A stretch of DNA of 64,000 nucleotides from Anaeramoeba flamelloides (Eukaryota; Metamonada; Anaeramoebidae): positions 12,710,001-12,774,000 of the forward strand of contig JANTQA010000047.1 of assembly GCA_027625915.1 (NCBI GenBank). The letters are read 5' to 3'. The position numbers were made by a program, and so were the translations under genes. The notes under the pieces were generated by a model, which worked only from the letters and a program-made list of their open reading frames with translations, was not told where the DNA came from and searched no databases. Each line of letters opens with the position of its first letter. The first letter of the stretch is position 1. Positions 21,105 through 33,300 of this stretch are shown here, one piece after another.

Positions 21105-23629
21105 TTGATCGGCTTATTTCTTTTTTGTTTTTTTTGCCTTATTCTCTTTGTAAAAGTAAAAGAGGAAATGAAGGGCTAAAATGGAAAAAGGAAGAAAAAA
21201 AAAAATAGAAAATTTTTCAAATATTTTTTTTATTTTGTGTGATGTAAGAGAATTTATGAAATCTAAATTTTGGATCTGGGTTCTCACTTCAAGAGTCTGA
21301 AATTCAAAAGTATTTATTAAAATTTCCCAAATAGCAAAAAAAGTGTTTCAATTGAGAACAAATACAAAGGAAATTCCAATTTTTTTTTCTATTTTTTTAA
21401 ATTGAATATATCTCTTGAGAATAGGTCATAATTTGAAAGATCTTTTACTCTTAGATTCTAAAAGAGATTCGTCAAAACTTGAAAGGGGCGAGTTGGTACC
21501 GATCAGTTCGTTACAAGAAATATAAGTCCTCACAACTTTTTGGACTCAGACTACCAACGAAAGTTAAGAATTATTCTTATTTCGTGTTATTGTACGATCC
21601 TTTGAGGACGAATAATATATTTATTGACTCTCAAGAAATTTAAGTTTAATTATTCTGATTAAAATTTATAATTTAGGTTATTATTGAAAATTTGTAATTG
21701 GGTAAATAAATTTTAATTATCAAAATTAAAAATTTAGCTTGAAAAGTGTCTATAAAGTTTCTTTTTAAGCTTTACAGAGCTTAGGTTGAGGGTACAAATA
21801 TACTTCAAAATCAAATGTAGTGACATTTTCATAATGGGTAAAAAAAATCGATTTTAATTATTGTTTGATTTTTTTTTTTGAAAATTTCCAAAAATTTTTG
21901 ATAACCTTTTTCGAAAAAAAGTTAAACTCAGGTTTTAAATTGAGGACAATAATAGAACTTGAAAATTCAATTTAAGATCAATTAATAAAAGAACAAAATA
22001 AATAATTAAAGACAAAATGAAGGACTAAAAACAATAACATTTTTTCAAATACTATCTATTAGTATGGGTTATTCTTTGATTGATCAATTATTAAAAATTT
22101 GTTCAAAAAATTGACTATTTTTGAGATCTCCCAAAAACACACTAACAATTTCGATATGAAAGTAAATTTAAATTGTGTTTGTTGGTTTGATTGAAAATAA
22201 TATACTGGACTATTCTTTGAAATTAGTTGACTTCTGCTTTTATTGATTTTACTTTTCGTTTTTAGTAATGTTTCAATGAAAAATCCTGTTTCACTTTGTT
22301 TCGACAATTACAATAAATTTTTTCTTTCAAAATCCCTAAAATTCCAATAATTGCAATAATTTGAATTTCCTTTAGGCGATAAACCTTTAAATTATTTTAT
22401 CTCACTAATATATCTTATTTCAACCATAAAGAGAACATAAAAAATTTCGAATTTAATAAATTCTAAACTACCTCAAATCTGTCAAAGAATAAAGTATGTA
22501 AAGTCTTGAAGGTAAATTACATATCAGTTCTGTATTATTAAAATAGCCCATAGAATTCAATTGTTAAAATTTTACTCAAATATTAATTTTGAGAATTAAG
22601 GGATTAGGGTCTACCAAGGATAAACCTAAGATCAAAGTATGCTGTTATTGGGTGTAAATCGCATTAGTGATCCATGGTTTAAATTTCTGTAAAAAATTCC
22701 GTTTTTCAAGTAGTATTATTTGAAGTATACCTCCCCAATTAACAATGATACTTGTGATTGAGAAAAAAGAATTACATTTTAAGAGAAATTCACTTGTCCC
22801 CATAAATTTAAATGACGAATAATCAATATTCAGACTCCAAAGTTGAAAAATTTCTTTCTTAAATTTGTCTTGTTAATGTTATTAGTAGCTAAAAAAAATC
22901 AATATGAAGATTTTACGATATTCTTTTGAATCCAGAAAACCTAGGATCGGGAAGATTTATCTTTAATAATCCTTTTTATACATTAAAGATTTTATTAGAT
23001 GAGTATAGTATTATCAAAATTATTAGTTATTATCTATTCAAACAAAATATACTCAATTTGAATTTAAGGAAAATTCAGATCGATTTATTTATAATTTTTA
23101 CCCACAAAATAATACCTTTTTTCTCAACTCTAGAGATTTTGAAAAAATGTTAGTACTACAAACAACAATAAATACAATAGACTCTAGATTTTGAAGTTCT
23201 GGAATGTTGATTATATTGTAAATAAACTTCATTACTAATCATAAATTGTTAATTAAAGTATTAGTTTCATCTATACTTCAATTTTTCAATTTTATTTGTT
23301 CATGCTAACGAAGAGTTGTTCAAATGTCTGTTATCACTCTAAACCAAATTTCAAAAAAAGTGAACACGATTAAAAATGTTTTTAAAAAAAAACTAAAGTA
23401 AGCAATGGTTAAAAAAAAATCAAATAAAATAAAAATAAGAGAAATAATCTTTTTTTAAAAAATAATTGTGTTTAGAAATAAAGAAAGAAAAAAAAAATAC
23501 TTTTTTTTGCGGATCTAATATAATTATGAAAGTTGTTTCAAGAAAATTAGATTAATTAAAAAAGATGAAATAAGTAAAGTTTTAAAAAAAAACTTTTATG
23601 TCGTTTATATATTAAAAATTAAAAATATT
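21105..23629. other. AT-rich spacer
   Basis: No supported gene. It contains an unexplained, less AT-rich patch at 21480-21640, a small minus-strand ORF (22059-22307) without recognisable motifs, and a family D repeat at 22965-23310. The stretch 22598-22690 shares ATTAGTGATCCATG and flanking bases with 26016-26095. Confidence 0.5.
22965..23310. repeat. Family D dispersed repeat, copy 1
   Basis: About 345 bp collinear with 27375-27735. Shared landmarks are TTTTATTAGATGAGTA, a GAGA(T/C)TTTGAAAAAA stretch, CAACAATAAATACAATA, TAATTAAAGTA.TAGTTT and TTTTTCAATTTTATTT. It is non-coding; the 75-codon ORF inside it is incidental. Confidence 0.6.
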
Positions 23630-25537
23630 TTAATTTTGTTTGATCCTCTCAAAAGCAGTGTTTAATTTTTGAACGATCTTTTTCAATGTTTCATTTTTTG
23701 AGAGTAATTCCTGATTTTCATTTTCTAACTTGCTAATTTGGCTTCTGAATTTCTCTTTTTCTTTTGAATTTTCTTGTATTTTGAGCAAAAATTCTTTATT
23801 TTTTTGCTCAGATTTTTTTAAGTCTCTCATCAGCGATTTGATTTTTTTGCCCAATTTTTCATATAACTGTTGTTGCTGTGTTTTATTTTCTTTTTTATTT
23901 TCAATTAGCATTTGATTCAATTGCTTATTCATCAGAATTAACTTTCTTAAATTATTTTCTTGTGAGGTTGATTTTTCTTTTTCTTTTTTTAACTGCAATT
24001 CAAGATCAGATGTTGATTTGTTGTCTCCGATTGATTGTATGGGATAATTTGGATTTGAATTCGATTTGTGCACCCTTTTTGGCGAATTTGAAACGCGGGA
24101 ATTGCCAGTATTGCCATTTCTTGATTTGTTTGGAATTTTTGGTGATTTTGACTTTGGCAGATCCACACCTGCAGATTTAAGTTTAATTCGCGTTTCCCGA
24201 AGTTGGAAATCCCTTTCCTTGAGAAGAATTTCCATTTTTTCAAGCCTCTTTTTCAGTGGCAAATCTTTTAAAGAGGTGTCTCGTTTTGGATTTTTCTTGA
24301 ATTTGCCCAAAGTATTGTAATTTAAGGCCACACTTTTATTTCTCCCATACAATTTTTTTTTTTGGTTTGGTGAAGGGAAATTACTTTTCATTCGTGTCAT
24401 GCCTCCAAAATTCACTGTTTTTCTTTTCTGTGCATTTTTACCTCGGCTTATTGGGCTACTGATCTTCGTCTTTTGTGATTTTACCTCTTTTAATTCGCCA
24501 CTAAGTTTCAAATTTTGAAACTTTAATTCAGACGCTTGCTTTTCCAGTTTGTCAATGGTCTCCTTTGAATTCGTTTTTTCTTTGTTGAGCATTTCCTCAA
24601 AGACACCAATTTTGTCCTGTTGGATCATCAATTGATTTTCTAATCCTTCGTATTGCTCTTTTGATTCCCGTAATAGCAGATCCATCTCTTCAACTCGCTT
24701 CCTTTTTTCAAGTAGCTTATGCTTTAATTGTTCCATAATTTGGTGCACTGCTCCTACTTTGGTTTTTGAGATTTCTTTTAATTTGTATTTTAATTTTTTC
24801 ACTTCTTTTTCTAGCATCCTTTTTTCTGTTTCAATCTCCATTAGCGAGATTTCTAAATTTGTATTTACATACTCATTTGCATTGTATGTTTGTGTGTTAG
24901 TGTTGGTGCCAGTCTTGAGATATAATTCCTCTTCCTTCGAGTATTCAAAGAGATCTTCATTGCTATCATTATTCTTTGACTCACTTTGATGAATCACACT
25001 GCTTTCGTTTGTTTCGTTTGGCTTTGTTTTTGGCTTTGTATTTTGTTTTGGCTTTGATTTTTGCTTTGTCTTTGGCCGAACAGTTGTTTTTGTTTTGGGA
25101 TTTGTTTTTGGCTGGGTCTTTTCGTTTGGTTTCGTTTTTGGTTTTTTAGCTTTGTTGGGTTCTGTGTTTTTTGTTTTTGGCTTTGTCTTTGGCCGAACAG
25201 GTGTTTTTGTTTTTAGTTTTGTTTTTGGTTTTGGCTTTTTTTTTGTTTTTGTTTTTGCCTTGTTTTTTGGCTTTGTTGGTGAAAAAGATTTTTTGTTTTT
25301 TGCGATCGATGGTAAGTCTGGTGATTCCCAATTTAGATCTTCTCTTTTTTCGGTTTTGTTATTTTTTTTTGTTTTTGTTTTTTTTGTTTTTTTTGTTTTG
25401 GTTTTTTTGTTTTCTCTTTCTTTTTCTTTTTCTTTTTCTTCAAATTCTTCAAAGATTAATTTTAGTCGTGCTTTTTCTGTTTCGGTATATGATCCATCGA
25501 AAATTGAACTTAATTCTTCTTCGATATCACTTGACAT
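23630..25537 (-). CDS. Lys/Thr/Pro-repeat and coiled-coil protein, 635 aa
   Basis: Single-exon protein whose family I do not recognise. The N-terminal ~40 residues are acidic (MSSDIEEELSSIFDGSYTET). Residues ~42-175 are a basic KTK/KPKTK repeat region with PVRPKTKPKTK-like units, a tau- or filament-like disordered composition. Residues ~230-350 form a first long coiled coil. A basic Ser-rich linker follows (KRKTVNFGGMTRMKS), then a second coil around LKKRLEKMEILLKERDFQLR, and a third from about 520 to the end. This layout suits a cytoskeletal, centrosomal or ciliary scaffold, but that is only inference. The ATG at 25537 is the first in frame. A stray copy of part of the repeat region lies just upstream of the start. 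Confidence 0.75.
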   Translation of the reverse strand: MSSDIEEELSSIFDGSYTETEKARLKLIFEEFEEKEKEKERENKKTKTKKTKKTKTKKNNKTEKREDLNWESPDLPSIAKNKKSFSPTKPKNKAKTKTKKKPKPKTKLKTKTPVRPKTKPKTKNTEPNKAKKPKTKPNEKTQPKTNPKTKTTVRPKTKQKSKPKQNTKPKTKPNETNESSVIHQSESKNNDSNEDLFEYSKEEELYLKTGTNTNTQTYNANEYVNTNLEISLMEIETEKRMLEKEVKKLKYKLKEISKTKVGAVHQIMEQLKHKLLEKRKRVEEMDLLLRESKEQYEGLENQLMIQQDKIGVFEEMLNKEKTNSKETIDKLEKQASELKFQNLKLSGELKEVKSQKTKISSPISRGKNAQKRKTVNFGGMTRMKSNFPSPNQKKKLYGRNKSVALNYNTLGKFKKNPKRDTSLKDLPLKKRLEKMEILLKERDFQLRETRIKLKSAGVDLPKSKSPKIPNKSRNGNTGNSRVSNSPKRVHKSNSNPNYPIQSIGDNKSTSDLELQLKKEKEKSTSQENNLRKLILMNKQLNQMLIENKKENKTQQQQLYEKLGKKIKSLMRDLKKSEQKNKEFLLKIQENSKEKEKFRSQISKLENENQELLSKNETLKKIVQKLNTAFERIKQN

Positions 25538-25619
25538 TTATACGGCAACTAATTACGAAGTTGAAAAATTTTTGAATTTTACACTCAAGATTTTTTTTGA
25601 GAAAAAAAATAACTTGTTA

Positions 25620-25720
25620 AATTATCCTCTTTGTTGTGGCTTTGTCTTTGGTCTAACAGGTGTTTTTAGTTTTGTTTTTGGTTTTGGTTTTTTGTTTTGT
25701 TTTTGTTATTTTTGATTTTG
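25620..25720. repeat. Displaced copy of coiled-coil gene repeat region
   Basis: The segment reading GGCTTTGTCTTTGGTCTAAC and onward closely matches 25181-25270 inside the coding region (GGCTTTGTCTTTGGCCGAAC). On the minus strand both would encode the same PVRPKTKP-type units, but this copy lies upstream of the start codon and is followed by stops. Confidence 0.7.
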
Positions 25721-26489
25721 TTTTTTATTATTTTTTGGAAGGAAAAAAGAACCGGGAAAAGGAAAAAAAATTGAAAAATGTTTGCAGAGAAATAAATTTA
25801 CAAACTCTGTTTTGTGGAATTAAGATTTTATTTTCATTAATTTTGTTTATTCTCTGATTAACTTTATTTGTTTTTTGATAAGATAATATAAATTAATTTC
25901 CCCAATGTCTCTTTATTCTTAGTTCTGTTGTAATCAAAAAAAAAAAAGTTAATCCAATTCATTCCTGATTCTATTGATAAACTTGTGAAAATTTTATTAT
26001 TTGTTTTATTAAATTAAGGGTTTAATGTTTCCCATCAAGAAAAGTTAAAGTTTGTTGTTGTTGGAGGTAAAGGGTATTAGTGATCCATGTTTCTTATCTC
26101 GCTTAAAAATTGAAAAGTCAAAAAATATTAAAAATTTATCTCATCTATTAAAATGATCCTTTGTGATGATGTAAAATTTTTTTCAAATAAACAAAATTAA
26201 ACATTAGCTAATTTTTCAACTATCTATAACTTTACTTTTAATAAACAATATTAGGTAAATAAGAGATCTTCGATCAAAAATTATTTAACAAGATATTTAA
26301 CAATTTAAATTCGAAAAATTCAATTTTCAATGTTCTTTTAAGACTTTTTTTGGAATTTAAATGATAAAAAATTTGAATATTTTTTTTTTCACTATACAGA
26401 TGTTAGTTTATAATATTTCAAAAGTATTTAAATTATAATAAATATCATCCCTATAGGGAATCGATTATTTGATTTATTAAAAAATTATT

Positions 26490-26760
26490 TGCACTTTTAT
26501 TTTGTTGAAAAAAAATAAATTTATTTACATTTTCATTAGGTTTTTTTTTAAAATTTTGAAATAAAATGAAAATGAAATAAATTTTCTGTTTATTTCAAAA
26601 ATTAAAAAAAACTGTCTTTATCTTTTCCAGGATTCAAAAGAATCAAGTAAAAACCTAATTTTTTTATTGTATTACTTTTAAATTCTGGAAAAGCTAGGCA
26701 CTTTAAGGATATTTTTTGTTTATTTTTTTGCAGATTCTTAAAGAATGGGGTAAAATATCT
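26490..26760. repeat. Hairpin repeat family B
   Basis: Contains the hairpin AGGTTTTTTTTTAAAATTTT followed by GAAATAAA... and then its complement CTGTTTATTTCAAAAATT, plus tags such as CAAAAGAATCAAGTAAAA and CTGGAAAAGCTAGGCACTT that recur in other family B clusters. Confidence 0.6.
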
Positions 26761-27285
26761 AAACCCCAATTCAAAATTTTTAACACACAAAAATTCGATT
26801 TGTGAAAAAAAAAAAACTTTTTTAACCACTTCTCGAAGATTTACCAAATTAGAACGATACAATAATTGAAATGTTAACTCTTTTTTATAAAATAAAATAT
26901 TCACAAAACAATAAATAAATAATTATCAATACAAATAAATCATGGGCGTGTTAAAAATTTTGGAGAGGGCAAAAAAAAAAAATACATTAGTAAATTTGTT
27001 GAAATTCTATTAGGAATATTGATCGATCAAAGGTTAGATACTACCAACTAATTTTATTTGAGTTCTTCTATTTGGAACAACTTGGCTTTAACATAATATA
27101 AACCTTGTAGAAAAATTTTGATCCAACGAAGCAAATTACGTAATTCAAAAAATGAAATGAAAACAAAAACTAAAAGATGAAAAAATGATTTTCATATTTT
27201 ACAAAAATCAAAATTATTTCCAATTTTAATGAAATTTTATTATTGTGATTGTTTGGAACGTTTTAGCTGTGTGGAAAATTTTGAA
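26740..27285. repeat. Family E dispersed repeat, copy 1
   Basis: Collinear with 34690-35035 and 54265-54620. Shared landmarks are TTTTGGAGAG(G/A)GC, GATCGATCAAAGGTTAGATAC, AACTAATTTTATTTGAGTT, GATTACGTAATT-like sequence and TATTGTGATT..TTGGAACGTTTTA. It is non-coding and sits directly before a family D copy, so E and D may be parts of one longer element. Confidence 0.6.
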
Positions 27286-27374
27286 TTTTAGTTTAGTATT
27301 TTAAATAATTCTATTAAATTCTGGAAAACCTAGGAAACCATCATATTTATTAAATTGATTATTTTTTCCCAGTT

Positions 27375-27496
27375 TGATTTTTATTAGATGAGTACAGCAT
27401 TTTCAAAACTAGTAGTTATTACTTATTTAAAACAAATAACCACTTTAGTTGAATTATATGAAAATTCAATCCTCCAATTATTTGGAATCCCCCCCC

Positions 27497-27541
<45 letters not shown>

Positions 27542-27735
27542 ATATTTTTTCTTGACTAGAGACTTTGAAAAAAAGTAGTGTAACTAATAACAACAATAAA
27601 TACAATATTCTTAAATTTTTTAATTTCAGTTATGCTGATTTTATTGTAACTAAACTTTATTATTAATGACGAAAGATTAATAATTAAAGTAGTAGTTTTG
27701 TCTAAATTTACATTTTTCAATTTTATTTTGTCGTA
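27375..27735. repeat. Family D dispersed repeat, copy 2
   Basis: Partner of 22965-23310, here interrupted by a C-then-A homopolymer block near 27490-27540. Confidence 0.6.
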
Positions 27736-27978
27736 TTAATGTTTTGATTATTCTTTTTTGAACCATTTTTTATTTTTGAAGTTTTTTTTGTTCATTTTAT
27801 ATTTTTATATTTGATTATTCAAGTAACTTTAGTGTGCTTGCAATAAAGAATATTTTATTATGAAAAAAAAAATTAGCAAAAAACAAAACAAAACTTTTTT
27901 TTATTAATATTGGGCAGGGGTGATTCAACAAAATACCTCCTTTTTATCTTCCATAATTCAAAATAATCGAGTTAAATC

Positions 27979-28014
<36 letters not shown>

Positions 28015-28934
28015 CCTCTAGTATCCAAGAATAACAAATAATTAAATATATTTTTTAATTCGCTTTTGAGATATTTCAAATATCTAAAAACCTTGATATT
28101 TCAAAAATTAAAAAAACGAAGATCAAAAATTAAAAAAAAGTGAATCACAATTTTTGAAATGAACATTACTGATTTTTTATTACTGAACTTTCACTATAAA
28201 AAATTTAACAACAATATTGTTTACTAATAAATAGATTCATTTTAAAAAACATTAGATAGTCACAATTTTCTTTGCGATTATTGTTCTTTTCGAAAATCTC
28301 TTTTTTTTTTTCACATGATCTTTTCCAAAAAAAAAAGTGAAAAAAAAAAGAAAAAGAAAAAACAAAAGAAAAACATAGGAAAAAAAAAACAAAAATTTGA
28401 AAAAGCAAATAAAAATTTAATGCTCCAAAAAAATTGAAAATATTTTTTTTGATAAGAATATGGGATAAACCCACAAAAAAACTTCCATTCATATTATAAA
28501 GTTAGTCAAAATTTTTGTAACCGAGTGTAGTTAATTTTTGAAAAAATATTTCTCACAATATAAATGGGACCAATATAAAATAATCAAAATCCTGAATATA
28601 TATACAAAATTTTGAATATATATATATATTCAGAGTAGTAACCCCCTATCTAAAAAAAAACAGCTCTTTCTTTCTTTTTTTAAAAAAATATTATATCTTA
28701 TTCAGTATCAGGCAGTAATACAAAGGTAAAATAAATTCTGATTGTTAACTCATTGCAATTTTGGAGATAACCCCCTTAATACTTTGTGATATTTTTAAAT
28801 TTTAATTCGGCAATTGCTCAGAATTTTTATGTATTTTTCATTTATTTTATTTTAAAAATTTTCAATCAAAAAAATAAAATTTTTTAGAGAAAAGTTATTA
28901 ATTTGACTATCAATTTTTATAATTACTTTTTTAA

Positions 28935-29138
28935 TACATTCAGTTCCACTTTTAAGCCACAAACTTTCAACAAAATTCAAGGCACATTAAAAATAACAAA
29001 TTAAGGCAGAAAATTCAGATTTTAGTAAAAAATACTTTCGAAAAATAAAAAATCCAAATTTTGTATATTAATTCGAGATTTTTATTGTACCTTAAATTTC
29101 TTTGAAAGTTTGTAGCTTAAATTTGAAACTGACTGTAT
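28935..29138. mobile_element. MITE family A, copy 2
   Basis: Left end TACATTCAGTTCCACTTTTA, right end AAACTGACTGTA, with the GGCACA/AAACTTTCAAC subterminal signature. TA lies at both outer edges, as expected for a Tc1/mariner-type insertion. About 204 bp, non-coding. Confidence 0.8.
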
Positions 29139-30833
29139 TAGAAATTAAAAAATTTATAATATATTTAAATATTGTTTCTAGTCAATTTATTTGATCATTT
29201 AATGTGTATGCCTTCCTAGAAAAAAGAATTATTTGGATTAAATTCGAAACATTGGATTCTACAGTCTATTTGAATTATTTTGTTGAATATACTTTTTTTT
29301 TTTTTTTTTGACTTTTCCAGTAATTCAAAATTACTTAATACAAAATTTTACTCTATTTTCTCATTTTTCCATTCTTGGATTCTGTTTTCATTTATAATTC
29401 TGAGTTCACACCAATATACAAAGTATATAAAAGTACAAAACTATTAAATAGAGAGCACAAATTTAAATCTATTTCTTTTTGAAATTTCTGAAATATTCCT
29501 TTCATTTAGGATTCTTATTTCACCTAAATATATCATAAAAAATCATAATTCAAATACATAAATAGACTTTACAAATTAGAATCTATTTCTTGGAAATTCA
29601 AACCAAAATGATGTAAAAATTATGTGTAATTCTTTTCCTTTTTCTTATATAGTCATAGAAAGTACAAACCCAAAACATATTCTCCCATTTAAAACTCATT
29701 TTTAGTTTTACTCTTCAAATAAAATATCTATATACATTTTTGAAATCATTTTATATATTCTCTACTATTGTCAAAGTAAAAATGTATCCCACATTCAAAC
29801 TATGTTTCAAAATCATCGTCATTTTTATTTTTACTTTAAATATAAATTAAATAACCAAATTAAAATGACAATAAATAATAAATATAAAATTCTTTTTTTA
29901 ACTTTCTAATATTAAAAAAGATAATTCTCAAAATGTAAGATTAAATAGGAAAATTATCTCAAAAAATAAAATTTATTTTGAATGTTAAAATTTTATATTC
30001 AAAAAAATACCTCAAATTTCAAAAAAAAACTGAGAAAAATACGAAAAATTTTGAACAAATTCCATTCCTAATTTAAAATTTACTCAAAATATTAATAAAT
30101 TTAATTTAAAAATCGATTTGTACTTTATTATAAGATTCAATAATTTTTTAAAAGTTGATTTTTACAATAATTAAAAAAAAAGAACAATTTTTATTTTTGA
30201 AAAAGGAATTTAAACTTTTAAAAAAGTGTTTTTTGATCAAGAGAAATTTTTCCAAAATTAGACTTTAATTAATTTCCTTTTCAAGAAAAAACAGAGTACT
30301 TACAAGAATAAGGTATATATTTGTTTTCTCTTTTTATTCTTTTTTTCTTTTTTTATTGTAGAAATTTGATATTTATAAGATTCGGGAGAATTCAAAATGG
30401 AAAAAATTGAATTGAAAAAAGAAAATGGTTTGAAATTTTATCGCTTCAAATTTTTATTATCAGTTAGACAGTAACTCAATTCTTTTTCAAAAAGAGAACA
30501 CTATAAGTTTGCATTGAAACCAATTAATGATTTTCTTTCGATTTCCATTTTATTCTCTCAAAGCCATTTTTACAACTTTTTAAGAGAATATAATTGAACT
30601 GGTTCTCGAAAACCAAAACAAATAACAAGAACAAAAATCAATAAAGAACAAAAATCACTCAAGAAAAAAACAAGATAAATCTGAACAATTAATTTGTACA
30701 AGATCTTTTCCAAATTCATCATTCATTTTTTCAATAAAATCCCCTTCTCAAAAAAAAACAACAAACCACACCAAACCAAATAAAGGGGTATAAAAACAAA
30801 CCTATTTCTTCTTTTATTATCATTGTGAAAAAA

Positions 30834-31532
30834 ATGGATGGCCAAATGAAAGAAGTCAAGCGCTTTTTGGAGTTATTAAAAAGCAATCAGCGCAAAGTTC
30901 GAATTCAAGCTTCACATCAACTTCAAAATTATTTAATTTCAAGGTGCCGTATTCTGAACCAAAATGAAAGAGAGGAATTTCTCTCATTTGTGAAGACAAA
31001 TTTGTTTACATTGATCCAATCTGACCAAACGCACGCCAAATTGGGGGGCATCATCGCGTATGATCGGTTAATTTCGGCTGGTCTTGAAGACAACACAAAG
31101 AACATCATTCGTTTAGCGAATTATTTGCGTAATGTGTTGACCATTCCAGACCGCAGGGTCATTCAAATCACAACAGTGGTGCTTGCAAACCTCTTGAAGC
31201 AGTCAATAACCTTGTCGGTTGAATTTGTTTCCCAGCAAATTAAACGTGCAATTGAAAGCCTCGATGAAAAGCGCTCAACACTCAACATATACGCAGGTAT
31301 TATGACCTTTAAACAATTTGCAATTACAGTCCCGAACTCTGTAAAGGTACACATCTTTGAGTTCCTACAGAATTCTTGGGTAGGCGTTTCTTCAGAGTCC
31401 TGTGAGGTACGCGAACAAGCAACGAAGACAACAGGTATTTGCTTAGAATTACTCGCCAAGGAAGAAGGTGATAAAAAATGGAGAATGGGAAGAAGAGCGG
31501 TTAATGAAGCTCTTTATAAAAAGGCCAAGATG
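30834..31532 (+). CDS. TOR: TOR kinase, exon 1 (N-terminal HEAT repeats)
   Basis: Encodes residues 1-233 of a 3,026-residue target-of-rapamycin model completed by exon 2. The start is the ATG at 30834; upstream in frame is only a GTG. The sequence is alpha-helical HEAT-type (SNQRKVRIQASHQLQNYLIS near the N-terminus). It contains SSESCEVREQATKTTGICLE, which corresponds to the mTOR segment around EVREQAAIALRACL. The exon ends at ATG|GTAATT in phase 0. Codon use is less AT-biased than the surrounding DNA. Confidence that this belongs to the downstream TOR exon rests on the alignment running on without a gap after splicing. Confidence 0.88.
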
Positions 31533-32904
31533 GTAATTTAATTTTTTCGAATTTTCTTTTTTTTTTTTATTATTTAATTATCCTTTCTTTTTTATCAATC
31601 AGAAAAAAAAAATCCCTCTTTTGTTGTCTGTGCAAACTTATGTCATTTTAATAAGTACCTGTTTTTCACGTTATTTAGAAAACCATTCTGATCAAAGCAA
31701 ACCCAATTGTAATGATACCACCAACAACAATTTCTGAGAATGAAAAAAAAAAAAAAAAAAAAAAGTTTATTGGGAAATACAGTCATTTTCAAAAAGTAAA
31801 GAACATAACTTGTAAAAATTGGAACTCAAACATCTTCAAAAAAAGACAACCAAACAGTTTGAGTCACACTTTTTGTTCAAACTTTTGGTTGGCATTATTT
31901 GATAAAACCCTAGGTTTTGTATTATAATTTTTTATTTGATTCAGCAAAATATCAAGATTTTACGGAGACAACAAACAAAAGGTTTCTTGAAGACAAGTAC
32001 AGAACTTTAATTTCGACCATGATAAAAAATAAAGAAAGAAATTACCAAGCTAATTTTGTGAGACCTAGTTTTACTTTAATAAAATTTTTATTTGTGACAA
32101 TTTTCCCACTTATTTTCATAACCCCCCCTGCCTAATCTTCTGTTATTTGAATCTTTGACAAACCTAATAATAGATTTAATTCTTGTTAAATGATTATAAT
32201 AATTAATTAAAGAGATGACAAAAGAAAAAATGCAAAAGTTTTATAATATTAAGTATGTTAGTACCAAATTTGCCTTAACTTCATTTCACTCTTTGTAACA
32301 CACAACCTTTTCAAAAATTGGAAATATTTTTTTTCAGACACCAACAAATTCAAAAAAATGTAAAAAAATTTTTAGTTCAAATACCGTTTTTCGAAAACCT
32401 TATAACTCTACCTTTCCAAACAATTCTTTCGAAAGAATATTTTTGAAGATCAACTAATTTTATACAAAGTTTCTTGGCATTTAAACCAATAAAAAATCTT
32501 TGTTCAAAGCTGTTTAAAAAGATTTTAAAACAATGAAAAATGAAGCAAAAATTTTCAAACATTTATTTAATTTTGAAATAAAAAATCTATTCATGAGTGC
32601 GACAAATCCCAAATTTGTAATTTTTGAGGAAGTAAAGTTCCTAAGACATTTATACCAGTACACTTGCTTTTTCTGTATTGTTTGGATCTTAAAAATACAC
32701 AAAATACAGTTAAAATAAATTCTTCACAACAACAAAGATTTAAAGATATTGGGAACATGTGATTTATTTTTTCTCAACGGTGTTACTCTATTTGACAATA
32801 ATTAATAAAGAGGTAATTTATTTGTTAAAAAAGTAAAATTATTATTTTTTTTTTTTTATTATTTTTGAAGAAAGGTGATTCAACAAAATTACTTTCCTAT
32901 TTAC

Positions 32905-33300
32905 CTTTAGGTTTTTTTTTAATTTAAGAAATGAAAAGAAAATTTCAAAAATTTTCTTTTTATTTCTTAAATTAAAAAAAAACTATCATTGGTTTTCTTG
33001 AGTTTTCTGTTTATTTGTGAAGTGTTCTAGGTTTTTTTTACTTTTTGTAATAAACAGAAAATTTTAATAAAATTTCGGTTGATTTCAAAAAATAAAAAAA
33101 ACCTAACGAAAATCTATTGATTTTATGAAAAAAACAGAAAACTCAAAAAAACCTAGTTATCAAAAAAAAAATAGAAAACCTCAAAAAAACCTAGAACACT
33201 TAACAAATAAAATAGAAAACCTCATAAAAACCTAGATCACTTCAAAAATAAAACAGAAAATTAAAAAAAACCTAGGCACTTGACGACACTTCTTTAAACA
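32905..33300. repeat. Hairpin repeat family B cluster
   Basis: At least two adjacent hairpins (32909-32992 and 33029-33108), each AGGTTTTTTTT plus GAAATAAACAGAAAATTTT-like sequence followed by its complement. Several half-units (CAAAAAAACCTAGAACACTT) follow, ending in ACCTAGGCACTTGACGACAC, a tag also found at 44450-44466. Confidence 0.7.

Larger units (their letters stand above)
25538..30833. other. Long repeat-rich spacer between the coiled-coil gene and TOR
   Basis: About 5.3 kb without a credible gene. Contents: a duplicated fragment of the coiled-coil gene (25620-25720), hairpin family B (26490-26760), family E (26740-27285), family D (27375-27735), a C9A~44 homopolymer block near 27490-27540, a (TA)n tract at 27981-28011 and MITE A copy 2 (28935-29138). 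The final ~300 bases are A-rich and precede the TOR start. Confidence 0.6.

Noticed and set aside
25095-25715. 206-codon plus-strand ORF rich in Phe/Val/Gly
   Set aside because: It lies antisense to the KTKPK repeat of the coiled-coil gene; the composition is the mirror of that repeat.
27423-27605. ORF with a long Phe run
   Set aside because: Product of the C/A homopolymer block within family D; not protein-like.
31712-32135. Two ORFs inside the TOR intron considered as extra TOR exons
   Set aside because: The TOR alignment is continuous from exon 1 to 35351 without them, they contain poly-Lys from an A run, and their peptides match nothing in mTOR.
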